57,138 nucleotides of DNA from Mixta sp. Marseille-Q2659. GTDB lineage: Bacteria > Pseudomonadota > Gammaproteobacteria > Enterobacterales > Enterobacteriaceae. Shown one piece after another: positions 13,553 to 24,158 of this stretch. A program made the position numbers and the translations under genes. Where the stretch lies: contig NZ_CALNWY010000006.1 of NCBI RefSeq assembly GCF_940807255.1, positions 1 to 57,138 on the forward strand. Direction: 5' to 3'. Position 1 is the stretch's first letter; each line of letters opens with the position of its first letter. The notes under the pieces were generated by a model. It was not told the origin of the DNA. It ran no database searches and saw only the letters and a program-made list of their open reading frames with translations.

Positions 13553-15187
13553 TTAGCCCGAACGACGCCAGCCGATAAGCCAGGCCAGCACGCCAGCGAC
13601 AATCATTACCGTCGGCAACACTTCCATTGCTGGCCGGGCGATCAACAGCGCGATGCCGCCTAACAGCAATGTCGTACCGATGCCAAACAGATAGCGCGAC
13701 TGATGCTGTTTCTCGCGCTGTACGCTGAGTTCATTTGCCAGGCGGTCAACGCTGTATTGCAGGCGCTTGTGCTGACGCATGCTGTCATAAAAGAGATCGG
13801 GCAATTCCGGCAGACGCTCGGCCCAGAATGGCGCTTTCTCTTTAACCGAACGGATAATGGCTGGGATGCCGACCTGGTCCTTAATCCAGTCTTCCAGGAA
13901 GGGTTTCGCCGTTTTCCACAGGTCCAACTGCGGATAGAGCTGACGCCCGACGCCTTCAATATAAAGCAGCGTTTTTTGCAGCAGTACCAGCTGCGGCTGC
14001 ACTTCCATATTGAAGCGGCGCGCAGTATTGAACAGGTTCAACAGCACGTGACCAAATGAGATCTCCGCCAGCGGCTTTTCAAAAATCGGCTCGCAGACGG
14101 TGCGAATAGCAAATTCGAAATCTTCCACATTGGTATTCGCGGGAACCCAACCGGAATCCACATGCAGCTCGGCTACTTTGCGGTAGTCCCGGTTAAAGAA
14201 AGCGATAAAGTTTTCCGCCAGATAGCGCTTATCGGCTTTATTCAGCGAGCCAACAATACCGCAGTCGATGCCGATATAGAGCGGATCGTGCGGATGTTCA
14301 TAGCTGACAAAAATGTTGCCAGGGTGCATATCGGCATGGAAAAAGCTGTCGCGGAAGACCTGGGTGAAAAAGACCTGAACGCCGCGCTCGGCCAGCAGCC
14401 GCATATTGACGCCATGCTGCTCCAGCGCCACCACGTCATTAATGGGAATACCGTAGATGCGCTCCATCACCAGCATCGATTCGCTACAGTAATCGGAATA
14501 GACTTCCGGCACGTAGAGCAACTTGCTGTTGTCAAAATTACGGCGCAGCTGAATGGAGTTTGCCGCCTCGCGCAGCAAATTTAGCTCATCGAGCAGCGTC
14601 TTTCGTAATCCGCCACCACTTCAACCGGACGCAGCCGACGGCTTTCCGGCACCGCGCGGCAGCCAGCGGGCAAAACGGTAAATCAGTCGCATATCCGCTT
14701 TAATAACCGGCAGGATATCGGGGCGAATCACCTTGATGACTACTGCTTTGCCGTTCTCTTTCAGCGTGGCGGTATGCACCTGCGCGATAGAGGCAGAAGC
14801 CAGCGGCGTAATATCAAAATCATCAAACCAGGCCTCAAGCGGGCCGCCCAGTGATTTCTCAATCTGCTCTTTAGCCAGCTTGCCGTCAAAAGGCGCCACG
14901 CGATCTTGCAGGATCGCCAGTTGATCGGCGATCAGCGGCGGAAAGAGATCGCGGCGGGTAGACATCATCTGGCCGAATTTGATCCAGACCGGCCCCAGCT
15001 CTTCCAGCGCCATACGCAAGCGCACGCCCAGTTCCAGATCTTTATGGCGATTCGGCAGCCAGAAGATGCCGCGACGCCACAGGCGAATCGGCAAAGTGAT
15101 ACGCAGGCGCGGAATCAGTTCATCGAGTCCGTAGCTCAGAAAGACTTTGATAATGAAATAGAGGCGGCGAATTTCTCCAGGCGTCAT
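13553..15187 (-). pseudogene. ubiB: Ubiquinone biosynthesis atypical kinase UbiB, frame broken as read
   Basis: The two halves match UbiB. Residues 1-180 or so run from 15187 and include [15 protein letters not shown] and the ASIAQVH loop, which are UbiB kinase-like signatures. The second half runs from about 14600 to 13553 and has [16 protein letters not shown] and a C-terminal two-helix membrane tail. Frame is lost near 14653-14658 (two bases short in a CGCG run) and again near 14601-14603 (one base short in an A run). Restoring three bases gives 545 residues, against 546 in E. coli. The first frame stops at 14621. Because UbiB is needed for respiration, read errors are as likely as real mutations. 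The start overlaps the ubiJ stop (ATGA). Confidence 0.9.
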
Positions 15188-15789
15188 TTCGCCTCCAGCT
15201 GTTGCAGACGTTGTTCCAGTTGGCTGGCCTGGCGCTCCAGCGCCTCAATTTCCTCGCCGTACCAGGCCATCTCCAGCGCGCCGGGCGCCACGCGCCACTC
15301 TTCGGTCAGCGTTTCGCTCAGGTAGCGCTGTTTACGCTGGAAATCGCCGCGCAAAAATTGCAGCCCGCGCCGGGCGACGTTGCTGATGCCCTGCGCCACG
15401 ATATCGCCTGTCCAGGGCGCCAGATATTCAGCCGGATCGAGTTCCGCCATATCGATCAGCGCGGAAAACTGCTGCACCACCTGCAGATCGCCTTCGACTT
15501 CCAGCTCGCCGCTGCGGATCATGCCGGTCAGCTGTTGGCGATCGCGCAGCTTTGGCAGCAGCGACAGACGCGTAATCACCGTACAGTCGCAGCGATCCTG
15601 CCATTCGCCCAGCACATCCACCTGATGTTCGCTGAATACCAGCGTGATCGGCTGAGACAGCTCCTGTAAGCGGAGCTGTAAAACTTTGCCGTTCAGTCGC
15701 TGACGGGCCGCTTTCAGGCCGCGATCGCGATAAAGAATTCGATTCAGTGCGGTCTCCAGACCGGCGGTTAACAGCGGGGTTAACGTCAT
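15184..15789 (-). CDS. ubiJ: Ubiquinone biosynthesis accessory factor UbiJ
   Basis: 201 residues, the E. coli length. An SCP2-like lipid-binding domain (about 15-115: [39 protein letters not shown]) is followed by a C-terminal helical coiled-coil tail ending [11 protein letters not shown]. With UbiK it scaffolds the soluble Ubi complex that handles hydrophobic intermediates. It lies between ubiE (12-bp gap) and ubiB (4-bp overlap), forming an ubiEJB operon. Confidence 0.94.
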   Translation of the reverse strand: MTLTPLLTAGLETALNRILYRDRGLKAARQRLNGKVLQLRLQELSQPITLVFSEHQVDVLGEWQDRCDCTVITRLSLLPKLRDRQQLTGMIRSGELEVEGDLQVVQQFSALIDMAELDPAEYLAPWTGDIVAQGISNVARRGLQFLRGDFQRKQRYLSETLTEEWRVAPGALEMAWYGEEIEALERQASQLEQRLQQLEAK

Positions 15790-15801
15790 TCGCTTTCCTG
15801 C

Positions 15802-16557
15802 TTAAAACTTGAACCCGCGGTGCAGAGCGACAATTCCGCCCGTCAGGTTGTGATACGAAGTGTTTTCGAAACCGGCATCCATCATCATCGACTTTAACGT
15901 CTCCTGATCGGGGTGCATACGGATCGATTCAGCCAGATAACGATAGCTTTCGGCATCTTTCGCCACCAGCTCGCCGATACGCGGCAACACATGGAATGAA
16001 TAAGCGTCGTACACTTTGCTCAGGGGTTCCAGTACCGGTTTGGAAAATTCCAGCACCAGCAGACGACCGCCCGGCTTCAGCACGCGGAACATCGAGGCCA
16101 GCGCCTTCTCTTTTTCCGTCACGTTACGCAGGCCGAAAGAGATGGTGATGCAGTCGAAATAGTTATCCGGGAAAGGCAGCGCTTCGGCATTTGCCTGCAC
16201 ATAGTTAACGTTGCCGATAACGCCGCTGTTGCGCAGCTTTTCGCGGCCCATTTTCAGCATGGAGCTATTGATGTCTGCCAGCACAACCTGGCCAGTTTCT
16301 CCTACCAGACGCGAAAATTTCGCCGTCAGATCGCCGGTTCCGCCCGCCAGATCCAATACGCGCTGGCCACGGCGCACGCCGCTGCAATCGATGGTAAAAC
16401 GCTTCCAGATGCGATGGATGCCCATCGACATCAAATCGTTCATTAGATCGTATTTGGCGGCAACGGAATGAAATACGCCCGCTACCATGTCCGCTTTTTC
16501 ATCTTTGGCTACGGTACGAAAGCCGAAGTGTGTCGTTTCCCTGGATTCATCTGCCAT
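15802..16557 (-). CDS. ubiE: Ubiquinone/menaquinone C-methyltransferase UbiE
   Basis: 251 residues, the E. coli length, starting [19 protein letters not shown]-binding motif I is [16 protein letters not shown], with the UbiE signatures [17 protein letters not shown] and [17 protein letters not shown]. It methylates the benzoquinol ring in ubiquinone synthesis and demethylmenaquinol in menaquinone synthesis. It heads ubiEJB. rmuC lies 80 bp upstream on the same strand. Confidence 0.97.
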   Translation of the reverse strand: MADESRETTHFGFRTVAKDEKADMVAGVFHSVAAKYDLMNDLMSMGIHRIWKRFTIDCSGVRRGQRVLDLAGGTGDLTAKFSRLVGETGQVVLADINSSMLKMGREKLRNSGVIGNVNYVQANAEALPFPDNYFDCITISFGLRNVTEKEKALASMFRVLKPGGRLLVLEFSKPVLEPLSKVYDAYSFHVLPRIGELVAKDAESYRYLAESIRMHPDQETLKSMMMDAGFENTSYHNLTGGIVALHRGFKF

Positions 16558-16636
16558 CTGCTTCACCTGCTCCACAATCAAATATCTTTGCAGTGTAACA
16601 GAGTACCCGTAGTCAGGCACGTTAGCCCGGCGTTAT

Positions 16637-18178
16637 TCATCGCTGCCGAATACTGTCGTGCCAGGCCACGGCGCCCTGTTCCGGCGCGCTTTCCGCCTGG
16701 TCATTTTCTGGCTCATCGTCTTCCAGTCGCTGGGCTTCCGGCATCGCCTGTTCCACCAGACGTGGATTAATACTGCGCTTAACTTCTACCCCTAAATGGC
16801 GGAAGCTTTCGCTCTGGGCGATCAGGTTGCCCCGCCCTTCCGCCAGTTTTTTCATCGCCTGATTATAGCTTTCCTGCGCGCGGTCGAGATGCTGACCGAT
16901 GCAGGACATATCATCGACAAACAGCCGCATTTTGTCGTACAGCCGCGCCGCGCGATCGGCAATCCGCTGCGCGTTGCGGCTCTGATGTTCATAGCGCCAG
17001 AGATTATTGATGGTACGCAGCGCCACCAGCAGCGTTGTCGGGCTGACCAACATAATATTGTGCTGAAGCGCCTCGCTAATCAGCTCCGGCTGGCGATCGA
17101 TCGCCAGCAAAAAGGCCGGTTCGATCGGGATAAACATCAACACATAGTCGAGCGAACGTAAACCGGGTAATTGTTGATAATCTTTACGGCTCAGCAGACG
17201 AATATGGCCGCGAATAGCGGAAATATGTTCGCCGATCGCCTGCTCGCGCAGCACTTGATCGTCGGCGTTGAAATAGCGTTCATAGGCCACCAGCGTCATT
17301 TTGGCGTCGATCACCACATCCTTGCCCTGCGGCAGACGCACAATGACATCGGGCTGCATACGGCTTTGCGCATCAACCTGAATATTGACCTGGGTTTCAT
17401 ACTCATGGCCTTCGCGTAAGCCGGAGGCTTCCAGCACGCGGGTCAGCACTACTTCCCCCCAGTTGCCCTGGGTTTTATTGTCGCCTTTCAGCGCTTTGGT
17501 GAGGTTAATTGCCTCCTGCGCCATTTGCGCATTCAGCTGCTGCAGATTACGGATTTCGTGGGCCAGCGTATGGCGTTCGCGCGCTTCCTGGCCAAAGCTT
17601 TCCTGCACCTGGCGACAAAAGCCGTCCAGCTGCTCGCGCAACGGCGCAATCAGCCCGTTCAGGCTTTGACGGTTCTGCTCATCGACGCGGCGGCCGCTCT
17701 GTTCAAAAATACGGTTGGCGAGGTTTTCAAACTGCGCGCTGAGACGCTGTTCGCTGTTGGTCAGCAGACGCTGTTTCTCTTCGGCGGCCAGGCGAGTTTC
17801 TTCGAGGCGGATGGTTACCTCGCGCAGCTCCGCTTCCTGCGCGCTGTTCACTTCCAGCTGATTACGCAGTTCGCGGCTGAGCTGTTCGCACTCATTACGC
17901 CAGTAGTCGAAATGCTGGAGTTTTTCCTGCGCGGCGGTCAGCGCGCCGTGCAGCTGACGCAGCTCTTTTTCCCGCAGCTGCAGCTGCTGCTGTTCAGCCT
18001 GCCGTTGCTGTTGCAGATGAGCTTCCTGCTGTTGCGCCTGCGCCAGCGCCTGTTCCAGCAGGCGTCGCTCCGTTTCCTGTGCGGCCTGCTGCTGTAGCGC
18101 ACGAAAATGGGCAAACAGCCAGCCCACCAGGCCACCAGCCAGCGCAAAACTGACGCCAATAATCAGCTGATTATCCAC
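16637..18178 (-). CDS. rmuC: DNA recombination protein RmuC
   Basis: 513 residues, longer than E. coli RmuC (475), mainly because of a Gln/Glu-rich coiled coil near residues 30-130. An N-terminal membrane anchor (LIIGVSFALAGGLVGWLF) is followed by the coiled coil, then the RmuC nuclease-like core (NWGEVVLTRVLEASGL, MQPDVIVRLPQGKDVVIDAKM). It limits inversions at short inverted repeats; the nuclease activity is predicted. The tail is acidic and disordered. Confidence 0.94.
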   Translation of the reverse strand: MDNQLIIGVSFALAGGLVGWLFAHFRALQQQAAQETERRLLEQALAQAQQQEAHLQQQRQAEQQQLQLREKELRQLHGALTAAQEKLQHFDYWRNECEQLSRELRNQLEVNSAQEAELREVTIRLEETRLAAEEKQRLLTNSEQRLSAQFENLANRIFEQSGRRVDEQNRQSLNGLIAPLREQLDGFCRQVQESFGQEARERHTLAHEIRNLQQLNAQMAQEAINLTKALKGDNKTQGNWGEVVLTRVLEASGLREGHEYETQVNIQVDAQSRMQPDVIVRLPQGKDVVIDAKMTLVAYERYFNADDQVLREQAIGEHISAIRGHIRLLSRKDYQQLPGLRSLDYVLMFIPIEPAFLLAIDRQPELISEALQHNIMLVSPTTLLVALRTINNLWRYEHQSRNAQRIADRAARLYDKMRLFVDDMSCIGQHLDRAQESYNQAMKKLAEGRGNLIAQSESFRHLGVEVKRSINPRLVEQAMPEAQRLEDDEPENDQAESAPEQGAVAWHDSIRQR

Positions 18179-18242
18179 CGCTTCCTCTCCTTACCACTGC
18201 AAACAGAGCAAAGGTAGAGGCGCACTGTATGAATGTCCAGAC

Positions 18243-18269
18243 AAAAAAAGAGGCTGGCGCAGGCCAGCC
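18243..18269 (-). terminator. Terminator after udp
   Basis: Minus-strand GGCTGGC (18269-18263) pairs with GCCAGCC (18258-18252) around a 4-base loop and is followed by TCTTTTTTT. It lies about 55 bp after the udp stop and separates udp from rmuC. Confidence 0.88.
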
Positions 18270-18324
18270 CCGATCAGGATACCAGCGTCCTGCGCCGGAA
18301 CGTAGAACGGCCCGGCGCTGAACA

Positions 18325-19089
18325 TTACGCCAGCAGGCGGCGCGCTGCATCCACCACAATGGCGACCGCATTGCTTTCGGTCTGTTTCATGGTGGCCGCG
18401 TCCGGGATCTCTTTCTGGGTACGGTTGACGATAACACCAGCCACCATACCGGCGCGCAGTCCCTGACTGGCGCACATGGTCAGCAGTGTGGCGGACTCCA
18501 TTTCATAGTTCAGCACGCCCATCTGCTGCCACTCTTTCATCGAACCCTGGAAACGGCTGACGACACGGCCAGAGAAGGTGTCGTAGCGTTCCTGGCCGGG
18601 ATAGAAGGTATCGGAAGAGGCGGTAACGCCGACATGCGGCGTATTGCCGGAGGCTTTCGCTGCCTCCACCAGCGCGGTGGTACAGGCGAAATCGGCAACG
18701 GCAGGGAATTCCATCGGCGCAAAGTGCAGGCTGGCGCCGTCCAGACGTACCGCCGCAGTCGTGACCAGCACATCACCGACATTAATATTCGGCTGAATCG
18801 CGCCGGTCGTGCCAACGCGCAGGAAGGTACGAATGCCCAGCTGGGCCAGCTCTTCAACCGCGATCGAGGTTGACGGACCGCCGATGCCGGTAGAACACAC
18901 AATCACCGCTTTGCCATCCAGCTCGGCGCGCCAGCTGGTGAATTCACGATGTGAAGCAAGATGCTGCGGGTTATCCATCAGCGCCGCGATTTTTTTTACG
19001 CGTTCCGGGTCGCCCGGCACGATCGCCAGCGTGGCACCCTGTAGATCCGCTTTGGTAAGTCCTAAATGAAACACATCTGACTGGGCCAT
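18325..19089 (-). CDS. udp: Uridine phosphorylase Udp
   Basis: 254 residues (E. coli 253). Nucleoside phosphorylase family 1 signatures: [12 protein letters not shown], the phosphate-binding STGIGGPS and TTGAIQ, and the base/ribose-binding [13 protein letters not shown]. It splits uridine with phosphate to uracil and ribose-1-phosphate in pyrimidine salvage. It is a single gene with its own terminator. The upstream region carries two CRP-like sites 52 bp apart, the arrangement used for CRP-CytR control in E. coli. Confidence 0.97.
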   Translation of the reverse strand: MAQSDVFHLGLTKADLQGATLAIVPGDPERVKKIAALMDNPQHLASHREFTSWRAELDGKAVIVCSTGIGGPSTSIAVEELAQLGIRTFLRVGTTGAIQPNINVGDVLVTTAAVRLDGASLHFAPMEFPAVADFACTTALVEAAKASGNTPHVGVTASSDTFYPGQERYDTFSGRVVSRFQGSMKEWQQMGVLNYEMESATLLTMCASQGLRAGMVAGVIVNRTQKEIPDAATMKQTESNAVAIVVDAARRLLA

Positions 19090-19149
19090 AACCCCTCCTG
19101 AGAAAATTCGCTGAATGACACAACTCTACGGCAAATGCCGCCATAAATA

Positions 19150-19165
19150 TGTGAGATTAATCACC
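19150..19165. promoter_or_regulatory. CRP-like site, promoter-distal or proximal in udp region
   Basis: TGTGA-N6-TCACC, centre 19157.5, one mismatch to the CRP core. It is the site nearest to udp, about 60 bp before its start. Confidence 0.7.
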
Positions 19166-19201
19166 CATGAAAATGAAACTTACATTTTTTAGAAAAAACA
19201 A

Positions 19202-19217
19202 CGTGATAAATGTCACA
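19202..19217. promoter_or_regulatory. Second CRP-like site upstream of udp
   Basis: CGTGA-N6-TCACA, centre 19209.5, exactly 52 bp from the first site. This spacing leaves room for a CytR dimer between two CRP dimers, as at E. coli udp and deoP2. The site could also serve divergent dlhH. Confidence 0.7.
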
Positions 19218-19367
19218 TTAAATCACTCTGCCTTACTTATTTGCTACAACTTGCGGTGCGTATTTATCCAGCAGAATGTTAAAGAGAAGGCAGACATGCA
19301 GGCCGGAGCCTTTGGCTGATTTTGGCTATAGTTACCGGATTGCGCTAATAGCAGCACGGAGAGAACA

Positions 19368-20204
19368 ATGAAAACCGAAGACAATCTGGCTCAGAAAGAG
19401 CGTAATCGCGGCTTCGCTACTGCGGTATCGCCCACGGCTTCAACCACCATTATTACGCACAATGACGCGATTCAGGGCGGCGAAACCACTATCAATACCC
19501 AGGGCGAAAATATGCCCGCCTGGTTTGCGCGCCCAAAAGAAGCTGACGGCCCGCTGCCGGTAGTGCTGGTCGTGCAGGAAATTTTTGGCGTTCACGAACA
19601 TATTCGTGATATTTGTCGTCGGCTGGCGGCGGAAGGTTATCTGGCGGTTGCGCCGGAACTCTATTTCCGTCAGGGCGATCCGAGTGAATACAGCGATATT
19701 AAACAGCTGTTTTCCGAGCTGGTCAGCAAAGTGCCCGATGCGCAGGTGCTGGCGGATCTCGATCACGTCGCCAACTGGGCGGCGAAACACGGCGGCGATA
19801 TGCGCAATATGGCGATTACCGGTTTTTGCTGGGGCGGCCGGATCGTCTGGCTGTATGCCGCACACAATCCGCAGCTGAAAGCGGGCGTCGCCTGGTATGG
19901 TAAACTGGTCGGTGAGAAAACCATGAAGCAGCCGAAGCATCCGGTCGATATTGCGGTCGATCTGAATGCGCCGGTGCTGGGTCTGTACGGCGCGAAAGAT
20001 GACGGTATTCCGCTGGAGAGCGTGGAAACGATGCGCCAGGCGTTACATGCTGCAAACGCCACGGCGGAAATTATCGTTTACCCAGAGGCTGGCCACGCCT
20101 TTAATGCCGATTATCGTCCGAGCTATCACGAAGCGTCAGCCAAAGATGGCTGGCAGCGCATGCTGGCCTGGTTTCATCAATACGGCGTCAAGCCGGCCAG
20201 CTGA
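19368..20204 (+). CDS. dlhH: Dienelactone hydrolase family protein
   Basis: 278 residues (E. coli YsgA/DlhH about 271). Alpha/beta hydrolase with the nucleophile cysteine in ITGFCWGGR, the acid in YGAKDDGIP and the histidine in [15 protein letters not shown], as in dienelactone hydrolases. The natural substrate in enterobacteria is unknown. A GGAGAG site precedes the ATG. It sits between udp and metE as in E. coli and is divergent from udp. Confidence 0.93.
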   Translation: MKTEDNLAQKERNRGFATAVSPTASTTIITHNDAIQGGETTINTQGENMPAWFARPKEADGPLPVVLVVQEIFGVHEHIRDICRRLAAEGYLAVAPELYFRQGDPSEYSDIKQLFSELVSKVPDAQVLADLDHVANWAAKHGGDMRNMAITGFCWGGRIVWLYAAHNPQLKAGVAWYGKLVGEKTMKQPKHPVDIAVDLNAPVLGLYGAKDDGIPLESVETMRQALHAANATAEIIVYPEAGHAFNADYRPSYHEASAKDGWQRMLAWFHQYGVKPAS

Positions 20205-20205
20205 A

Positions 20206-20230
20206 ATAAAAAAGGGGCGCCGGGCGCCCC
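20206..20230 (-). terminator. Terminator after metE
   Basis: Minus-strand GGGGCG (20230-20225) pairs with CGCCCC (20219-20214) around CCCGG and is followed by TTTTTTAT. dlhH and metE converge here. Confidence 0.85.
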
Positions 20231-20257
20231 AATATAACACCACACACAGAGGCTAAA

Positions 20258-22528
20258 TCAGCGGCTTTCCGCACGCAGCTTCTGCGCGGCCTGCACCATG
20301 TTCGCCAGCGCCAGGCGCGTTTCCGTCCAGCCGCGCGTTTTCAGACCGCAGTCCGGGTTAACCCACAGGCGCTCAACCGGAATACGCTGTGCCGCTTTGC
20401 GTAGCAGCGCTTCCATCCATTCAACGTCAGGCACGTTCGGCGAGTGAATGTCATACACGCCTGGACCGATTTCGTTTGGATACTCAAACTCCTCAAAGGA
20501 TTCCAGCAGTTCCATATCGGAGCGCGAGGTTTCGATAGTAATCACATCGGCGTCCAGCGCAGCAATGGAATCCATAATGTCGTTAAACTCGCAGTAACAC
20601 ATATGGGTGTGGATCTGCGTATCATCCTGCGCTACCGCAGCGTTAAGGCGGAAAGCATCCACCGCCCAGGTCAGATAGGCCGCCCAGTCGGACTTACGCA
20701 ACGGCAAGCCTTCGCGCAGCGCCGGTTCATCAATCTGAATAATGCCGATGCCCGCTTTCTCCAAATCTTCCACCTCGTCACGTAACGCCAGCGCAATCTG
20801 TTTGGCGATGGTTTCGCGGGAAACGTCTTCACGCGGGAACGACCAGCAGAGAATGGTAACCGGGCCGGTCAGCATGCCTTTTACCGGCTTGCTGGTCAGC
20901 GACTGGGCATATTTCGCCCATTCAACGGTAATCGGTTCCGGGCGGCTGACGTCGCCAATAATGACCGGCGGCTTCACGCAGCGGGAGCCGTAGCTCTGTA
21001 CCCAGCCATTTTGCGTAAAGACAAAGCCATCCAGGTGTTCACCAAAGTATTCCACCATGTCGTTACGCTCGGCTTCACCATGCACCAGCACATCCAGACC
21101 TAAACGTTCCTGCTCGACAATCGCCTGCTTGATATGTTCTGCGATGCCGGTGCGGTAATGATTACCATCCAGACGCCCCTGTTTGAAATCAAGGCGCAGG
21201 CCGCGAATTTCAGTGGTTTGCGGGAACGAGCCGATGGTGGTTGTCGGCCAGGCAGGCAGCTGAAAACGCTGACGCTGCGCTTTAGCGCGTTCGGCATAGC
21301 TGCTCTGACGTTCGGTATCTTTGGCAGCAATGGCGGCCAGACGTTGCGCTACCGCCGCGTTATGCACGCGAGAAGAGTGGCGACGCGCGCGGATCGGCGC
21401 ACTCCAGGCTTCCAGCGAGGCAGCGTCATTGTTATTCAGCGCCTTGCTGAGCAGCGCCAGCTCGCCACATTTTTGCAACGCAAAGGAGAACCAGCTTTTT
21501 ACTTCCTCATCCAGGCGGGTTTCGCTGTTAAGATCGATCGGGCTGTGCAGCAGCGAACAGGAAGAGCCGATCCATAGCTGCTGGCGCTGGCTGACCAGCG
21601 GCTGCAGGCGTTCAAACCAGCTGCTGAGGTCAGCGCGCCAGACGTTACGACCATTAATTACGCCGAGAGAAAGCAGCCAGGCGGCGGGTACTTTCGCGTT
21701 CAGGCTGGCGATGTCATCTTTACCATGAACCAGATCGACATGCAGGCCCTGTACCGGCAGCGCCTGAATAACGTCAATATTCTGGCCGATGCTGTCGAAA
21801 TAGGTGGTCAGCAGCAGTTTGCTGTGGCCCTGAAGCGCCTCATAAGCGGGTTTGAACGCATCCAGCCACGCCTGCGGCAGTTCCAGCACCAGCGCCGGCT
21901 CATCAATCTGCACCCATTCGATGTCGCGCTTCGCCAGCTCGGCCAGCACCTGCTGGTAAACCGGCAGAATATCCTGCAGCAGCGACAGACGATCGAACGG
22001 TTCGCCCTTCACTTTTCCTAACCACAAATAAGTTACCGGTCCCAGCAGTACCGGCTTCACTTTATGGCCCAACGCCAGCGCTTCGTCCACTTCATCCAGT
22101 AGTTGCGTCCAGCTCAGGCGAAACTGCTGACCTTTAGTGAATTCCGGCACCATGTAGTGATAGTTAGTGTTAAACCATTTGGTCATCTCGGCGGCGGCGG
22201 CAGGCTCGCCGGTTGGCGCACGACCACGGCCGATACGGAACAGCGTATCCAGATCGACGGAACCATCCGCATTCTGATGACGCGCCGGCACGTTACCCAG
22301 CAGCAGGCTGGTGGTCAGCACATGATCGTACCAGGCAAAGTCACCGACCGGCACAATGTCCACGCCCGCCTCTTTTTGCTGCTGCCAGTGACGCGCACGC
22401 AGTTCGCGACCAACTTCCAGCAGATCCTGCTGGCTGCTGTTGCCAGCCCAGTAGCTTTCCTGCGCTTTTTTCAATTCGCGACGCAGACCGACACGAGGGA
22501 AGCCGAGCGTATGATTCAAAATGGTCAT
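20258..22528 (-). CDS. metE: Cobalamin-independent methionine synthase MetE
   Basis: 756 residues (E. coli 753), two fused barrels. The C-terminal catalytic half shows the zinc ligands in HTHMCYCEF and NPDCGLKTR. The folate/homocysteine blocks are visible as [16 protein letters not shown] and [13 protein letters not shown]. It transfers a methyl group from 5-methyltetrahydropteroyl-triglutamate to homocysteine, the last step of methionine synthesis. It is divergent from metR, with met boxes in between, so it is expected to be repressed by MetJ and activated by MetR. Confidence 0.98.
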   Translation of the reverse strand: MTILNHTLGFPRVGLRRELKKAQESYWAGNSSQQDLLEVGRELRARHWQQQKEAGVDIVPVGDFAWYDHVLTTSLLLGNVPARHQNADGSVDLDTLFRIGRGRAPTGEPAAAAEMTKWFNTNYHYMVPEFTKGQQFRLSWTQLLDEVDEALALGHKVKPVLLGPVTYLWLGKVKGEPFDRLSLLQDILPVYQQVLAELAKRDIEWVQIDEPALVLELPQAWLDAFKPAYEALQGHSKLLLTTYFDSIGQNIDVIQALPVQGLHVDLVHGKDDIASLNAKVPAAWLLSLGVINGRNVWRADLSSWFERLQPLVSQRQQLWIGSSCSLLHSPIDLNSETRLDEEVKSWFSFALQKCGELALLSKALNNNDAASLEAWSAPIRARRHSSRVHNAAVAQRLAAIAAKDTERQSSYAERAKAQRQRFQLPAWPTTTIGSFPQTTEIRGLRLDFKQGRLDGNHYRTGIAEHIKQAIVEQERLGLDVLVHGEAERNDMVEYFGEHLDGFVFTQNGWVQSYGSRCVKPPVIIGDVSRPEPITVEWAKYAQSLTSKPVKGMLTGPVTILCWSFPREDVSRETIAKQIALALRDEVEDLEKAGIGIIQIDEPALREGLPLRKSDWAAYLTWAVDAFRLNAAVAQDDTQIHTHMCYCEFNDIMDSIAALDADVITIETSRSDMELLESFEEFEYPNEIGPGVYDIHSPNVPDVEWMEALLRKAAQRIPVERLWVNPDCGLKTRGWTETRLALANMVQAAQKLRAESR

Positions 22529-22674
22529 GCTGTTTCTCCATAAAAGCGTATTAATTTAGCGGTATCGGCGCAGTCAGTTTAGGTACGGCCAGCGCAACAC
22601 AACCGGTACGCAGCGCAGTCGGATGGCTTGCGAACCCTGCCCAAACGTAAAATGACGGGCCGATCAGGATGTTT

Positions 22675-22698
22675 AGCCGTCCAGATGTTTACACCGCT
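22675..22698. promoter_or_regulatory. MetJ met boxes in the metE-metR intergenic region
   Basis: Three tandem 8-mers resembling AGACGTCT: AGCCGTCC, AGATGTTT, ACACCGCT. The first two are the best. The position between divergent metE and metR matches the E. coli operator. A MetR site should be near but I could not place one with confidence. Confidence 0.6.
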
Positions 22699-22762
22699 AT
22701 AATCTGCAGGTACTGTATATTCCTCAAGCGCAATTTGTTCATTGTCGATGTGAAGGACTCTC

Positions 22763-23686
22763 ATGATCGAAATCAGGCACCTGCGAACGCTACAGGCTCT
22801 CAGGAATACCGGTTCCCTGGCTGCAGCGGCGGCACAGCTTCATCAAACCCAGTCAGCGTTATCCCATCAATTCAGCGATCTGGAGCAACGGCTCGGTTTC
22901 CGCCTGTTTGTACGCAAGAGTCAGCCGCTGCGCTTTACGCCGCAGGGAGAAATTCTGTTACAGCTGGCGGAGCAGGTATTGCCGCAAATTCAGCAGGCGC
23001 TTCAAGCCTGCCATGAGCCGCATCAGGCTACGCTGCGCATCGCCATTGAATGCCACAGCTGTATTCAGTGGCTGACGCCAGCGCTGGATACCTTCCGCCA
23101 AAGCTGGCCGCAGGTCATGATGGATTTCAAATCAGGCGTGACCTTCGATCCGCAGCCCGCGCTACAGCAGGGCGAACTGGATGTGGTGCTGACATCAGAC
23201 ATTTTGCCGCGCAGCGGGCTGCACTATTCGCCGATGTTCGATTTTGAAGTTCGTCTGGTGCTGGCACCGGATCATCCGCTGGCGAAAATCGCCCATATCG
23301 CGCCGGAAGATCTGGCCCAGGAAGTGCTGATGATCTATCCGGTACAACGGCAGCGTCTGGATATCTGGCGTCACTTTTTACAGCCTGCGGGCGTGAGCCC
23401 GGCTCTGAAAAGCGTGGATAACACGCTGCTGCTGGTACAGATGGTCGCGGCGCACATGGGTATCGCCGCGCTGCCGCACTGGGTGGTAGAGAACTTCGAG
23501 CGTCAGGGTTTGATTACCACTAAAACGCTGGGAACCGGTTTATGGAGCCGTCTGTACGCGGCGGTCAGGGATGGCGAGCAGCGCCAGCCAGTTATTGACG
23601 CCTTTATCCGTTCTGCGCGTCAGCACGCCTGCCAGCATTTACCCTTTGTGCGTGATGCATCACACAGCGTATTACCGGTAAGCTAA
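22763..23686 (+). CDS. metR: LysR-type transcriptional activator MetR
   Basis: 307 residues (E. coli 317). The N-terminal winged helix-turn-helix, with [20 protein letters not shown] as the recognition region, is followed by the effector-binding domain. The protein is nearly colinear with E. coli MetR up to HLPFV and then has a shorter tail. With homocysteine as co-regulator it activates metE and related methionine genes. It is divergent from metE. Confidence 0.96.
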   Translation: MIEIRHLRTLQALRNTGSLAAAAAQLHQTQSALSHQFSDLEQRLGFRLFVRKSQPLRFTPQGEILLQLAEQVLPQIQQALQACHEPHQATLRIAIECHSCIQWLTPALDTFRQSWPQVMMDFKSGVTFDPQPALQQGELDVVLTSDILPRSGLHYSPMFDFEVRLVLAPDHPLAKIAHIAPEDLAQEVLMIYPVQRQRLDIWRHFLQPAGVSPALKSVDNTLLLVQMVAAHMGIAALPHWVVENFERQGLITTKTLGTGLWSRLYAAVRDGEQRQPVIDAFIRSARQHACQHLPFVRDASHSVLPVS

Positions 23687-23724
23687 TAAGTATTCTGGGC
23701 GAAAATAAATATCGCCCTATAAGT

Positions 23725-23759
23725 ATTATTTTTTGCAGGTCACCTCTTCAAAAAATAAT
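23725..23759. repeat. A/T-rich inverted repeat after metR
   Basis: ATTATTTTTT (23725-23734) and AAAAAATAAT (23750-23759) form a 10-bp stem with a 15-base loop, 40 bp after metR. It could end metR transcripts weakly. A second pair, AATTAATTAA / TTAATTAATT, lies at 23788-23817. Confidence 0.5.
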
Positions 23760-23850
23760 GCCCTGTGCGTTTTTCTATTAACGGAATAATTAATTAAACC
23801 CTGATTCTTAATTAATTGATCCTACATCGGTAAAAAGCATAACTCCCTTG

Positions 23851-23866
23851 GGGGAAATATTTCCCC
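23851..23866. promoter_or_regulatory. 16-bp perfect palindrome upstream of the microcin-like gene
   Basis: GGGGAAATATTTCCCC is self-complementary. It lies 32 bp before the start codon at 23899, in A/T-rich DNA. Its position suits an operator for a dimeric regulator; the regulator is unknown. Confidence 0.5.
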
Positions 23867-23898
23867 AATATGGAAATATCAATCATGAGGGATTAATT

Positions 23899-24146
23899 AT
23901 GAAAGTATTATCAACCACTGAAATTCAGGCAGTAAGCGGCGCCGGTAAAGCGCAGGATTTTTATCTCAATCTTACGGCGACCTGTTTTCTAATGCCGTCA
24001 CCGTCCTGAATAAACTTTTTAATTTGGGCTAAGAAGCAGAAACCGCACAGCAGGCAGGTCAGGATTTTTGTAGCCGTCTGGGTCTGGCTATTGAAACAAC
24101 TTTTTCTAATTTTCTTGACGCCATTCGCACCAACGTTGTCGGCTAA
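23899..24146 (+). pseudogene. Degenerate class II microcin-like precursor with double-glycine-type leader
   Basis: A short gene missed by simple ORF length filters. It opens MKVLSTTEIQAVSGAG, which looks like the leader of class II microcins and other double-glycine peptides cut by C39-peptidase exporters. As read the frame ends after 36 residues at 24009. Losing one base near 23971-23973 explains this: the next frame gives YGDLFSNAVTVLNKLFNLG, a TAA at 24030, then a further 37 codons ending RTNVVG at 24146. Restored, the peptide would be about 80 residues, hydrophobic and small-residue rich. TGAGGG lies 7 nt upstream and a strong terminator follows. No exporter or immunity gene is adjacent. 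It may still make a 36-residue product. Confidence 0.55.
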
Positions 24147-24158
24147 TTAAAATGATGG

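Noticed and set aside
19440..19940. 166-codon minus-strand ORF within dlhH
   Set aside because: Antisense shadow of a well-supported gene.
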